This document shows, piece by piece, positions 50,912 through 62,712 of a stretch of 64,000 bases of DNA; positions within the stretch are counted from its first letter, which is position 1; each line of letters starts with the position of its first letter. The notes below the pieces were generated by a model. The model had not been told where the DNA came from and made no database searches. It saw only the letters and a list, made by a program, of their open reading frames with translations. The stretch comes from Coemansia sp. RSA 1200 (taxonomy: Eukaryota > Kickxellomycota > Kickxellomycetes > Kickxellales > Kickxellaceae), in the NCBI GenBank assembly GCA_027578915.1, contig JANBTT010000005.1:1-64000 (forward strand). The letters run 5' to 3'. A program made the translations under genes and the position numbers.

Positions 50912-53341
50912 TTACAGCTCAAGATCCGAGAGCAGCTCTGCAGTATTTGACATTTCTTCAACCTGCATGATCCGCAGGAGATCCGTCATTCCCCTCACCT
51001 GCCAGACAGCACCCAGATTAGTCAACAATGACCACATGGAACGGAGTGCACGAATGTTCTTGATAATTTCCTTTCTGGCTCTCACAAGCTCTTGGCGTTC
51101 CTGGTCTACACCATCGGCTAAATCGTTGATTTTCTGCTTGCACATGCGAACACTGCGAATTAGCACGGTTATGCAGACGAACAGGCTAATTGGTATTACG
51201 TGGTCGTATCTTTCCAGCGGAATGTCGGCGTTTTTGTTGAGGAAATCTACATATCCATACACGGTGTCAACGCACAGATCCCACGACTCCTTGAGAGTGT
51301 CGGTTGCAAGAAAGCCCTCATGAATTGCTCCTGGAAAAGCATATGCAAGCAGCTCGCGTAAAGCCTTGTCTTCCGCTGAAGCAACTGTGCTGAGCGGTGG
51401 TCCTTTAAAAGCTGCGGCATTACAGGCCGGGGTGGAAAAGAACGAAGGGCGGTTGGAAAGATGCAGGATGATAAATGCCGTTACAAAGTGCCCGTACAGA
51501 CAAAAGTATCGGACCCGCATAATGTGCAGACGGTGCTTGTGGCTCCCAAACTCTGAGAACAAAAAGGATGGCGACCAGTGTCGTTTTAGGTCCTCAGCAC
51601 GCACCAGACCGTCCCGCCAACGGGCTAACCTTTCATGAAGCGCTTTAAACTCTGCACACTCAAGCATGTTGGATAGTGGCTGGGGAATTTCAATGGGCTT
51701 CATTGACCAATTCTGCCTGTATCTGATGTTCAACGCGTTGTCGTTCATAGTAGATGCTGAGCTCAAACTAACCTTGAAATGCCAGAAGAATATACCCATC
51801 TTGGCCATAATGGACACAATTGCACATCCATCCTGGAACGCATGGGCCACTGATGCATTTCTCACAATGTCGCTGTTGCTCTCTGAAATGTTAGTCTGGC
51901 ATGGCCAGCCACTACTCTGTGGAACCGTTATGTCCTCCCACGTATATTCTGCCTTGGGCGCCGAGACAAATGGGCTTAGACTGCCAATTGTTATCGGTCT
52001 GTTTCCTAGAAAGCTCTGATAACAGTCGTTTGTGTATGTCAGCCAAAAGACGCGGCGCTTAATCTCCAATGTACACCACTCCTCCCATGTGCGCGGAAGC
52101 TCCTTGATATCAATATCAAGCGTACTCCATCCAAGACGAGTAACCAGACTCACAGCCATGCATGAAAGCGAATTGAACATGATAAAGTCTCCTTCACCTC
52201 CGTTCATAGTTGCTGCAATAACAACAGCGCACACGTAATCTAACGATGGATCGTTGAGCTGCAAAAGAAGGCTCTGGTATATACGTTTGATAATCTCGTC
52301 ATGATCAAAGTTCTTCCCTGTCTTCCGCATAATTATCCGAGCTACAAATGCCCGCATAGCATCGAGAAGAAGCTTCTCAACTTTGCCTTCGACAATCCTG
52401 TACACAAACGATGCTGGGTGGAATATCGGACAGATGCCGTAACAGTAGTCAAAAAAGTACGTGACTGTTTCGCGGGTTTCATCAGATACCTCGTCAGAGT
52501 AGAACCGTCGCAAAACATCTTTCTGGTCCTGCATGCCAAGTTGTGAACTCGTGGTCTTACTTGGCAGTGTATTAAGTCCGCTAAAATAGTCTGCAGTTTC
52601 TTTGGTTGTTTCCTTTGGTGGTTGTTCTGCTCGCTTATCTGAATCTGGCTGTGGGGCTGCAATATCTGGCACATTTTTGGCAGTTGCATGCTTTGTTCCA
52701 GATTTAGGGCCTCGCTTTTTAGGCTGTGGCCATTTACATTCAAAGTTCCCTTTAACACAGCTCTGGCACCTTGGTTCATCGCCTTCGCACTTGTTCTTTC
52801 TTGCTCGGCAGTTATGGCATGCACGCCGGCGTCTAGGTTTTGGCATTGGAAATATGCCAACCTTGTCTGGGATAATTCCGGGGTCAGGCATTGATCGAGC
52901 AGCACCGGCAGAGGCTGGTAAACCAGGCTGCTCGTATGGCCAGTAGCGATAGTCATAAACAGAGTAGACGGGCTGTTCACGAATGACATGTCGATGGTCG
53001 TGTATAGCCGGAGTTGGTGGCAAAAACGGATACGGATGAGGCGTGGGATGTGTGAGAAGTGGCCGAAATGACGATGCAGCCGTGTTCGAAGGAAGATCTG
53101 ACTGAGCATGCGTTGGTAATACTGTCGGCACCGCGTTTTGTGGCTCTAAACTCTGAATGTAGTTCTCTTGCGTCGGCAACACGCTTGGAGCTCTTGACAT
53201 TTGGAGCGCAGTGCTTCGAAAAGGAAACGAGGATGGGTTATTATGAACATCTTTGGTTTCCGGAGATGCCTTGCCCTCCTCTTCTCCATCGTCCGAAGGC
53301 TCTGTGTTCAAAAGTGCCTTTATTCGATGAAGCTGCGACAT
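50912..53341 (-). CDS. Zn2Cys6 transcription factor with fungal-specific regulatory domain
   Basis: An 809-residue protein from ATG 53341 (MSQLHRIKALLNTEPSDD). The DNA-binding domain (about 172-202) is CHNCRARKNKCEGDEPRCQS and then CVKGNFECKWP, with C-x2-C-x6-C-x6-C-x2-C-x6-C spacing. The basic linker QPKKRGPKSGTKH follows. The middle homology (fungal_trans) domain covers about 335-560 (YFFDYCYGICPIFHPASFVY, VSLVTRLGWSTLDID, KRRVFWLTYTNDCYQSFLGN). The N-terminus is Pro/Ser-rich. Proteins of this type regulate carbon, xenobiotic or secondary-metabolite genes; LGNRPITIG-type and PHPYPF segments do not identify a pathway. Frame upstream of 53341 lacks an ATG. The gene converges with the small secreted protein gene, only 76 bases from it. 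Confidence 0.9.
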   Translation of the reverse strand: MSQLHRIKALLNTEPSDDGEEEGKASPETKDVHNNPSSFPFRSTALQMSRAPSVLPTQENYIQSLEPQNAVPTVLPTHAQSDLPSNTAASSFRPLLTHPTPHPYPFLPPTPAIHDHRHVIREQPVYSVYDYRYWPYEQPGLPASAGAARSMPDPGIIPDKVGIFPMPKPRRRRACHNCRARKNKCEGDEPRCQSCVKGNFECKWPQPKKRGPKSGTKHATAKNVPDIAAPQPDSDKRAEQPPKETTKETADYFSGLNTLPSKTTSSQLGMQDQKDVLRRFYSDEVSDETRETVTYFFDYCYGICPIFHPASFVYRIVEGKVEKLLLDAMRAFVARIIMRKTGKNFDHDEIIKRIYQSLLLQLNDPSLDYVCAVVIAATMNGGEGDFIMFNSLSCMAVSLVTRLGWSTLDIDIKELPRTWEEWCTLEIKRRVFWLTYTNDCYQSFLGNRPITIGSLSPFVSAPKAEYTWEDITVPQSSGWPCQTNISESNSDIVRNASVAHAFQDGCAIVSIMAKMGIFFWHFKVSLSSASTMNDNALNIRYRQNWSMKPIEIPQPLSNMLECAEFKALHERLARWRDGLVRAEDLKRHWSPSFLFSEFGSHKHRLHIMRVRYFCLYGHFVTAFIILHLSNRPSFFSTPACNAAAFKGPPLSTVASAEDKALRELLAYAFPGAIHEGFLATDTLKESWDLCVDTVYGYVDFLNKNADIPLERYDHVIPISLFVCITVLIRSVRMCKQKINDLADGVDQERQELVRARKEIIKNIRALRSMWSLLTNLGAVWQVRGMTDLLRIMQVEEMSNTAELLSDLEL

Positions 53342-54030
53342 AGCAATGACTATTAGATAAAGAAGAAACAAGGAGCAAAGAACAGATGCAGTCAAAAAGA
53401 AGAACCACAAAAAACGTGCATGCAAGTTCAAGAAAGAAGAAAGACATCTCAAAAAAATTATGTCAAAAGCATGCTCAAGCTGTGTCAATGCGCACGCACC
53501 AGAGACATTGTTTTGCCAATCTTTCCTCTTATTCAATTTCAAAAACACTCGCCCCTTTAATATCGAACATGTTCATTGACCGAGCCTAGAAAGATCATCG
53601 CTTGCAGCGGTTATTTAAAGACAGAACATATTTCTTTCTTGATTTGCGGCTGAACAGAAACTAGCATTCCAGTAGCAACGTAAAACCCTGTATCAAAAAC
53701 GGTCAACCATGTTTTTAGCATCAAAAACACCACCGGGACAGAGGAAAGGACAAACAGCCAGTGAATGTTAACATGTGTTGGTTCCACGCTAGATGTCCTG
53801 CTGAAAGTGGGTCAATGCAGCTAGATGTAAATTGCTCCTGACTTGGCCCACAACCAAAAAGAAAATTATCACAATCAAGGCTTTGCCCCAATCTTGGCTG
53901 ACGGTTGCTACTGTGATTAGTGAAGTGTTGCCATCCACTACACTCATTCATTTGTTTATTATTGTCGTTTGGGCATTATGCACACAGGTACTCTTTTCTA
54001 GAACACTTCATGACCCGTTGATACACAACA
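53342..54030. promoter_or_regulatory. Divergent promoter, Zn2Cys6 factor / DDX41
   Basis: 690 bases between divergent starts. No gene, RNA gene or strong motif recognised. Confidence 0.5.
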
Positions 54031-56031
54031 ATGAGCGAGAAAACCAACGAGGACGTACAAGGTGCGCTTGAGAAATACCGGCGGCGGCGCAGAGAGCTTG
54101 AGCAGGAAGAGGAAGAGGAGGGTAATGGCCGGTTGCAGCTGGTAATAGACAATATGGATGCACCTGGCAGGTTTGGCGGCCTTGGACTCGGCAACAATAA
54201 AGCTGAAGCATATATTCCATCCAAACAGCGGCGCATAGAGAAAATGGAGGATATACGCCAGAGACTGCATTACAAGAGTGGTCAGGGGCCACAGAGAAAT
54301 AAGTTTGGCAGCAATGAGCGGACATCTGAGGCAGAGAAAGGCTCTGCCAGCGAAGGCGATATTGGAGACGATGCACAGGACATCTTTGCCCAGCAGGGGC
54401 CGAATGCTAATGTCAGCTTGGTTGACCAAATGGCAGAGTTACGCAAAAAGCACTTACTGAACGACAAAACCAAAGAAGAAAAGGAGAGTGAACAGGAAAC
54501 GGCGCTACTAGCAGCAATTGCACGGAGAAAACAGCTTGCGTCGGCTGCAGAGATTGCAAAGGGCGTGGTCTACAGAGCGCCTATGCGCACGAACTGGCGG
54601 CCGCTTCCACGACATCGAGAACTATCTCCGCAAGAGCTCAATGATCGTCGAAAGCTGTGGCATATAATTGCGGATGGCGAGAACATACCACCGCCGCTTG
54701 TTACATTCAAGTCAATGCGGTTCCCGAAAGCTATTCTAGATTACCTAAAGTCTAAAGGCATTGTTCATCCATCTCCTATACAGATGCAAGGACTGCCAGT
54801 TGCTCTCAGCGGCCGTGATATGATTGGAATTGCAAGCACGGGTACTGGAAAAACGATGGCGTTTTCGTTGCCGCTTATAATGCTTGCGTTGGAAGAAGAG
54901 TGTCGTTGTCCATTGATTCAAGGCGAGGGGCCCATCGGGCTTATTGTATGTCCTTCCCGCGAGCTTGCACGACAGACATACAATGGGTTGCTGGCAATGG
55001 CAGAAGCCCTCAAAGAAAACAATTATCCTGAGCTGCGCGCAATACTTGCTATTGGCGGTATTTCGATGCAAGATCAGTTTCATACCCTGAGCAAAGGCGT
55101 GCATATGGTGGTTGCAACACCCGGACGCTTGCAAGACATGCTTAACAAGGGCAAGATAAACCTCGATCTGTGCAAGTACATGTGCATGGATGAAGCGGAT
55201 CGGATGATAGACGTTGGGTTTGAGGAAGAGACACGCAACATCATGTCGTTCTTTAAGCACCAGCGACAGACTGTGCTGTTTTCGGCAACTATGCCTAAAA
55301 AGATCCAGGATTTTGCGCAGTCCTCGCTGGTAAAGCCAGTGGTGGTTAATGTCAGCAGGGCTGGCGCAGCAAACATGGACATCATTCAAGAGGTTGAGTA
55401 TGTCAAGCCAGAAATGCGGATCGTGTACCTTCTCGAATGTCTGCAAAAGACACCGCCACCAGCGGTTATCTTTGCTGAAAACAAAGGCGATGTCGACGAC
55501 ATTCTCGAGTACCTTTTGTTAAAAGACGTGGAGGCGGTTGCCATCCACGGAGGCAAGGACCAGGAGGAGCGCGAGTACGCAATGCAGTCATATCGCGAAG
55601 GTAAGAAAGACGTGCTTATAGCCACCGACGTTGCGTCCAAGGGTCTGGACTTTCCAGAGATCAAGCAAGTCATAAACTTTGATCTGCCTAAAGAAATAGA
55701 AAACTACACGCATAGAATCGGCCGCACTGGCCGTGCTGGCAAAACAGGCGTTGCAACAACATTCATCAACATGAACTCTTCGGAGCAGGTGCTTCTTGAT
55801 CTCAAGCATATTCTGATCGAAGCGAAGCAGCGAGTCCCGCCGTTTCTATACACAATCGACGATCCCACAGACAAGTACCGCCTTCCAGACGGATCGCTTG
55901 ACACAAGCGTTGGATGCGCATACTGTGGTGGTCTTGGTCATCGCATTCTTGACTGCCCGAAACTTGCTCAGGAGCAGCGTGCCCAGCAGGCCACCCAGAG
56001 AAGGGAGGATGGAGCAGGAGACAACTACTGA
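54031..56031 (+). CDS. DEAD-box RNA helicase DDX41 (Abstrakt) homologue
   Basis: A 666-residue protein in one exon. The helicase core has motif Q (GIVHPSPIQMQGLPVALSGR), motif I ASTGTGKT (about 268), PSRELARQ, motif II DEAD (about 386), motif III SAT (about 416) and motif VI HRIGRTGRAG (about 560). The C-terminal CCHC zinc knuckle CAYCGGLGHRILDC (about 628-642) and the pre-core segment VYRAPMRTNWRPLPRHRELS define the DDX41 subfamily. DDX41 associates with the catalytic spliceosome and is absent from budding yeast. The N-terminus is charged coiled coil (KYRRRRRELEQEEEEEG). Start and length match the family. Orthology is very secure. Confidence 0.96.
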   Translation: MSEKTNEDVQGALEKYRRRRRELEQEEEEEGNGRLQLVIDNMDAPGRFGGLGLGNNKAEAYIPSKQRRIEKMEDIRQRLHYKSGQGPQRNKFGSNERTSEAEKGSASEGDIGDDAQDIFAQQGPNANVSLVDQMAELRKKHLLNDKTKEEKESEQETALLAAIARRKQLASAAEIAKGVVYRAPMRTNWRPLPRHRELSPQELNDRRKLWHIIADGENIPPPLVTFKSMRFPKAILDYLKSKGIVHPSPIQMQGLPVALSGRDMIGIASTGTGKTMAFSLPLIMLALEEECRCPLIQGEGPIGLIVCPSRELARQTYNGLLAMAEALKENNYPELRAILAIGGISMQDQFHTLSKGVHMVVATPGRLQDMLNKGKINLDLCKYMCMDEADRMIDVGFEEETRNIMSFFKHQRQTVLFSATMPKKIQDFAQSSLVKPVVVNVSRAGAANMDIIQEVEYVKPEMRIVYLLECLQKTPPPAVIFAENKGDVDDILEYLLLKDVEAVAIHGGKDQEEREYAMQSYREGKKDVLIATDVASKGLDFPEIKQVINFDLPKEIENYTHRIGRTGRAGKTGVATTFINMNSSEQVLLDLKHILIEAKQRVPPFLYTIDDPTDKYRLPDGSLDTSVGCAYCGGLGHRILDCPKLAQEQRAQQATQRREDGAGDNY

Positions 56032-56601
56032 TACCAAACTATTTCTGTATTGTTCAAGAATAATACCAACTGCTGTTCAAGCATAATGGTTGAAATTAGT
56101 AGCCAGTCCCAAAAAGAGAGAGAATGCTCAGTCAAATATTGAAAGAAAGAGAAAAAAGCGAGAGGTATTAAGCTGATCTTTTGCACTACTTTTCTGCGGT
56201 TTGGTCTTGAACTGATTCTTTTTTTCTTCATCAGCAAATCCCTCAACTTTTTTCTCCATTTTTCTTCGTTTCCCCCCGTTCATTATTCATATCCATACGC
56301 GCGTTTTATCCTCTTTTTCTCTACTTTAATTCTTTCTATTTGTTTGATTTTCATGTTCAATTATTTTATTCTCTCATTCAACCGATTTATATGGCACAGG
56401 CTCATTTGATGGTTTGGTTCTATTTCGTGTTTATAACCCGTCTGCATATTCTATATTAAATTCCCTATACCGAACAATTGCAAATTCCCACATTGGGCCT
56501 TGTTTTGCGTTAGTCACCGAGATAGCGCCCTTTGAAACCGCTCGTCCGTGCTGAAAGCGAATTAAGTAAAAATACACATTCCAGAAATAACAACTTTGGC
56601 A
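56032..56601. promoter_or_regulatory. Intergenic; DDX41 3' flank and Eaf1 promoter
   Basis: 570 bases with a CT-rich tract at about 56210-56360. No gene seen. Confidence 0.5.
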
Positions 56602-59600
56602 ATGGTACGTAGAAGGGATAACTTTTCAATTATAAAGAGCTACTGGTTTACTTTATTTCTTGTCTTATCTGTAGCTGCGAGTGTCAACACTTGTACAGGC
56701 GTAGCAAAAAGTGGGTGGCTTGAAAACGGCTGTAGCCTTCTTTTATTCTACAAAAACACGCCCCTTGCTTCATTTGCCATTTAAATCCTTTTACTTTTCT
56801 TTTCTAAATTGTGATTTTCCACCAAATTTGCAATTCTGCTTCCTTAATTTAGGTTTCCAATCAAGACAGCGTTGCTCTTCCTGCGTCTCGCTCGCAATTG
56901 GAAAAGGAGCAGGAGTTGTTATTACTAGAATATTACTTTTGGACACACAGCTCTGATAGCGATATTGCGAAAGGACTAGAGCATACAGCCTCTGAGATAC
57001 TGGAAAGTTTTGCTACAAACGAAGACTACCAAAAGTTCTGTGCCATGTATGTAAAGGACGCTCAAGCAGCACTCAGTGCGATGCGGGAATTCGGCAAACA
57101 CATTTGGTCAGCGAAAGGAACAGACCAAATACAGCAGCAACATCAACAGCAGCCGGATGCTGACGCCGGCAAGGGGACAATAGCGGAGATCGAACATATG
57201 GATGTGGACACGAGTAGCACAACAGGTGGATCTCGGAAAAATGAAGGTCAAACTACCGTGACATCACCATATGTTGTCGCTAAGAGCGTTGATGAGCTAC
57301 AGCCGATTCATCCAAATGACATTGTATTTCTGTCTCAGCTTAGTCCCGTTCCTGTGGCAGAGGTTACAGAAAGCTGCTCAGTCAAGGCCGCAGAGATGCT
57401 TGAGAATAGCTTATTATACCAAGCGTACTGCGACCAGCTCAACGACATAAATGGTAAGAGCACTAGTATGTACAGCTGGATGTTACATTCGCAGGAGCAG
57501 CCACTTTATGACGTGGCAAAAAACACGCAGAAACTTCTTTCTACCAAGGATTGGGATGCTGTGCGCGATGAGGTTATTCGTGTTCGCGTCATGGAAAGGA
57601 TAGAGGAGCTGAAGGGCATGGGAAAGTGGTCTTTTCTGCAACCGCACAAGCACAGGGCACCTCCACGAAGCAAGGCACACTGGGACTACCTGCTTGATGA
57701 GATGACGTGGATGCATGACGACTTTGCCGAGGAGCGTAAGCTACGTATTGCAATGGCGCGCATGATCTCGTCGTTTGTTATGGACTACCACCATGCCAAA
57801 GACAAGTCGCTTTATACAGTCTCGGCAAAGAAGAAGTTCCTTCCTGATTACATAGTTGAAGACATGCGGGTAGCGGTAAGCGACGTCGTAGTGCCTGATG
57901 CTGGCTTGGACGATGTTGGTGTACACAAAGATCAGACGGAAATCATGGAGCATGTCACAGACGGTGCAAAGGGCCAGAAGGAAAAGACAAGTCATGCTGA
58001 GTACGTGTCCACGCGTGTAAAGGAAGAGGATCTGTGCGAAGACGCGCATATTCTGGAGAATAATTCGTCGGGAGAGCATACCACAGGAGTCGAGGCTGCA
58101 GACGCAATCGAGAACAGCGACATACTTTCTGAAGCCCTAATTGACGCCCATTTGTTGCAGGAGCAACCGGAGAACGTTTCTGAAGCGCAACCGCTTGTTC
58201 TGAAGACTGAAGAAAAGCCACAGAATCCTCAAGGAATAGTTGGCAGTAGTATACAGGTGAGACGGAACTCTAGCTCAAATCCATCTGATGATCACGTTGT
58301 ACCTTCGAATCCTGGCTATCTTGACGGCAGCGCTTCTGTATATCAATTACTGGCGCATATATCGAAGCAGGAGGGTATTGAAGACATTTTGGGCGATAGT
58401 GTATATACGTTACAACAGCTAAACACGCTTCGCCCATACGGTCCAGCGTGGGATGAATCATACTGCGACATTTTGGACGCATCACCAGTTGTTCCTATCT
58501 GCAAAACAATGTGGCCTGATCTTGGATTTAGTGAGGATGATGATGGTTTCGGTATTGACGATCATTTCCAGGACACAGTTGATATACACGATTTAGTCAG
58601 ATTTGTGACGGATGATGCTCCTGGCTGGCTTGGTATGGAGGCTGACTCCCAGGGAATGCGGTCGATATTCACGCGGAATATGATGGCACCGCCATTACTT
58701 CCAATGTTCACACAGGCAAACAAACCTCCGCGTAATATCCATGGAACCTCGAACCAGCCTCCTGCAGATAACGCCGCTCAGCAATCCGCAATCGACGCAT
58801 GCCCCGGGCAAGCTGTATTTGAGTGGTCGCCTGATCGTGACAAAATGCTCGCAAAGATAGTTCAGCAGTATACGGGAAACTGGCCGCTTATTACAGAAAC
58901 ATTCAATCATGCGTTTTCTCTATATGGCTCACGAACTCTGACCTCACGCAGTTGCTACGAGCGCTGGACGGCAATCAAAGAAGATTATACGTTGGACCGC
59001 ACTGTCGTTCAAACTGGCTTTGATGATCCCGAATATGGCCCGCGTAAGCTTCACAGCTGGTCTAGCCAGCTCACACTGCAACCGACCACATCACAGCAGT
59101 CCGCAATGCAGCTGGCTGGGTGCGTTGTCTCACATTCAGAGACTCTGAAGGTTGTTGGTGCATCCAAGAAAAAGCGCGATTCGGCACCAAAACAAGCCAC
59201 GGTGCCCCCACGCGAGATCAAGCCGCTGCCGGCAGATCAAAAGGTCCTTACACCTGCAGAGATGAGCAAGTACAAGTTTGAACAAGACAGGCGTATGCAG
59301 CAGTTGCTTATTGAACAGCGACAGGCAACAGCAGCAGCCGCAGCGCTTGCTATGCAACAAAGACCGCCCAATCCGCAGATCCAGGCCATGCACGTGAACA
59401 GACAAATAGCTATATTGCAGACAATGCTAGCGAGTGGACGTGGTGTGCAGCGACCATTGACACCAACCCACGTCAGATCGATTCAGCAACAGCTACAGCA
59501 TCTCCAGGCATTGCAGCAGCAACTCCAGCTTCAACTTCATTCGCAGCAGCAGGGGGTATCGACCCCTCTTCAGCAGCAACAACAGCAGCAGGATCCGCAT

Positions 59601-60794
59601 TTACAGGTCCAGTCTCAGGCGCAGCTACAGGCACAACTGCAGGCTCAGGCACAAGCTCAGGCACATCTTGCGAATAATGCTCAGCGGCCTATCCATACTC
59701 CACTTCAGCAGCAGCAGCAGCAGCAGTCGCAACAGATGTCTCAATCCCCGCAGCTCCAATCACAGCAACAGCAGCAACAGCAACAACAACAGATACAGTT
59801 GCAGCTTGCACAGGCTGCTCAGCAGCAGGGACAGTTAAATGCGAGCCAACCTGCAAATATACCACAACAACTAATAGGCACTCCTTCGCAACCAGGAAAC
59901 AGCATGCCAGGCGTTGGTATTCCTGGGGCTCCTGGGATCCGACTCACGCCCGAGCAGATACAGCAAATACTTCAAGCACGGGCAGCAAATGGTGCACGGC
60001 CAAACATATCTCCAGCACTAGCAGCCATGCTTAATGCACGTTCGCAGTTTGCTGGTGCAAATGGCAATATGCGACCAATGGGTGTTCCTAGACCACCGAA
60101 TTCGATTGCAGCAGCGGCGGCGGCTGCGAACCTGCTTCCACCTCAGCAACGCCAAATGTTCCTCCAACAAATAGCTCTGCAACAGGCCCAGCAGCAGAAC
60201 GCGCTGAATCAGTCCGGTCAGATGCAGCGAAGTGCCCCAGCAGTTGCGGCAACAAGTCCTCAGCAGCCTATCTCGTCAACACCACTGTCACCACAGATGA
60301 ACCCTATAGCTATTCCGCAACCATTGCCGCCGCAGCAGCAGCAGCAGCAGCAGCAGATATCTGTACCTGCTGGGACACCCGTTTCAGGGGGAACGAATGC
60401 TATCACGTCTCCGATCCCCGGAGACGTTTCAACCATCCACCATGCTTCGCCCGCAATATCGTCGGAGCAGAGCACCCCGCTGTTGCAATCTTCTGGCCAG
60501 ATGGGAGGGAACATCCAAACATCGATTCCGCTACATCAGATGCAAGGAATGGCAAACAATCTTTCTCCTTCGCAAGCACAGGCATTTATGGCTGCTCAGC
60601 AAGCGATGCAACTAAAGCAACTGCAGGCACAGCAGCTACAGTCACAGGGCCAGCAACAGCAGCCGATTCAAATGCCACAGGTTGGTGTGAATCAGCCCCA
60701 GCTTGCCCAGTACTTGTCTAGTCTTTTCCCGCATCAATTGGCGCAACTATCAAACCAACAGCGTATGAGTCTGCTGGCGATGCGGCAGCTTCAA

Positions 60795-60829
<35 letters not shown>

Positions 60830-62080
60830 GCAGAATTTTTCTGGGCAGAATGGTGGACAGAATATGTTCAACCAACAGGCCGCGCTTCAAGCAATGCGGC
60901 AAAGTATGATAGCAGGGAATGCTAATGTTGGTGGGTTAAATGGGTTTGGCGGCTTAAATAACCTGACATCACAACAGATGCTTGCTGCTCAGCTCGCGCA
61001 GAACCTAAAGAACCAGCAGATGATGAACGCAGTAGCGGCAGCCGCAGCAGCCGCAGGCCAAGGGCAGAATCAAGCATCGCCGCGTCCTTCTCAGCCGAAC
61101 ATGAACCAGCTTCATCTGATGCGTCTTCGGCAGGCATTTCAGCAGCAGCAGCAACAGAACGCGCAGGCTGGCCTGTCGGCAGCAAATTCTGGTCCTGGCC
61201 AAGGTTCGCCGGTAATGTCAGCGACTATGAATAGTGCTGTTCCTGGCCATCCATTCCCAGTATCGATGCCCCTGGCCGGACAGATGAACATGCATATGGC
61301 AGCGGCACAGCAGCAGAACATGAGTCCTGTATTGTCTCAGCAGGCAGCCATGTCGCCTCTTCTTAACTCGCAAGCTCAAACACCACGGCCACTCCAGGCA
61401 CATACGCCAATGCAGATCCCAATGCAACACTCGATGCAAATGCCTCAACAACGTTTGCAGCAGCAACAGCAGCAGACACCGCAAGCAATGATGCTTGCCG
61501 CAGCAACAGCAGCCGGATTAAGCTCATCGGCAGCACAGGCCTTGATTGCACAGATCGCTGCATCTAACGGTGATAGCAGCCAGCCTCAGCAGCAGCAGAA
61601 GCTAGCCACGGATACACCGCCATTGCTGCACACCGAAAGCAGCACAAGCAGTGTGGGAGCCGGAAAGGCACCAAGTGCACCTGTACCAAACCCCGGCCTT
61701 TCCAATGCGCCTGAAGCAAACATCAGCGGTAATATCCACCTCCACCGCCCGCCATCAACAACACCGTCAGCCGAGGCTGCCGCCCAAAAGCAAGCGACGC
61801 CAGGTACGGGTGGAGGTCAACAAAGCCCACAGCAGCAGCTTAGTAAGGCGGCTGTGAGTTCAGGGAATGTGCGGCCACCGGCAGCAACACGCGCGCTATC
61901 GCAACAAGGAAAGCAGCCGACTGCAACAACGCCGTCTGCGACACGACCGGCAACTCCACGGGCAGCACAGACTACTGCTGTAACGCCAAACAGCGGACAG
62001 TCGGCGGGATCTCAACAGCCGAGCCGCTCGGTGACACCAACTGGTGCGCAGCATGGTCGCCGTCCTCCCCAGCTCAACAT

Positions 62081-62138
<58 letters not shown>

Positions 62139-62570
62139 GGCGCTTCGGTGGGATCTGGCAGCGTGTCTGTGAAAGGAAGCAGCAGCGCAATGTCCTCGCC
62201 ATCGACTCCTGCTTCACGCGCAACAACGCCGAGCACACAAGGATCGAAGTGCACGACAGCGGGCGCGGGTGGAGGAGGGGGATTGCAGATAAGACCGCTT
62301 CCTTCTTCGGTCAGCACTACGACCAGTCTGACGTCCGCTCCAATTAGCAGTGGCGGCTTGACGAGCGCCGGAGCAGCAGCCACAAAGTCGTCAGCGGATA
62401 CTGGCTCCGAATCCACACAGCCATCTGCGAGGAATGGCTCCGTGGTGGTGGTTGAGATATCGCCCAAAACGCCATCCAAGTTCCCAGGACATTCTGCTGC
62501 TGATTCTCAACAAGATGGAGGAGAAGGTGGAGCTTCTGCAATTAAGTCACGCAAAAGGACCTCGTCTTGA
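56602..62570 (+). CDS. EAF1: NuA4 scaffold Eaf1/Vid21-like (HSA and SANT domains, Gln-rich)
   Basis: Exon 1 appears to be only the ATG (56602-56604). It is followed by a 248-base phase-0 intron (56605-56852, GTACGT...AATTTAG) and one long exon, giving 1906 residues starting MVSNQDSVALPASRSQLEKE. An HSA domain (about 243-310, AHWDYLLDEMTWMHDDFAEE) and a SANT/Myb domain (about 655-712, FEWSPDRDKMLAKIVQQYTG, CYERWTAIK) occur in the order of yeast Eaf1/Vid21, the platform subunit of the NuA4 histone acetyltransferase. The C-terminal 1100 residues are extremely Gln-rich with several homopolymer runs. The longest (62082-62138) is encoded by alternating CAA and CAG. There is no helicase domain, excluding an Swr1/p400 remodeller. 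Confidence 0.85.
60792..60833 (+). repeat. Poly-Gln coding repeat (14 codons)
   Basis: CAA/CAG array within the Eaf1-like gene giving 14 consecutive glutamines. Interrupted by codon mixing, so probably moderately stable. Confidence 0.8.
62082..62138 (+). repeat. Hexanucleotide CAACAG microsatellite (19 Gln)
   Basis: About nine perfect CAACAG units encode 19 consecutive glutamines near the Eaf1-like C-terminus. A perfect six-base repeat keeps the frame when it changes length. Confidence 0.85.
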
Positions 62571-62712
62571 CCAGCAAAAAGATAGAGAGGTTCTATTAGT
62601 GCTTGTAAGTCTTTCATTCATTCATCCATTTTTATTTCTGCGTTTTTCTGTGTATTTATTTATTCCTTTATGGACACTAGTTTTTGACGAGCAAACATCG
62701 CTCGTATCTGTG

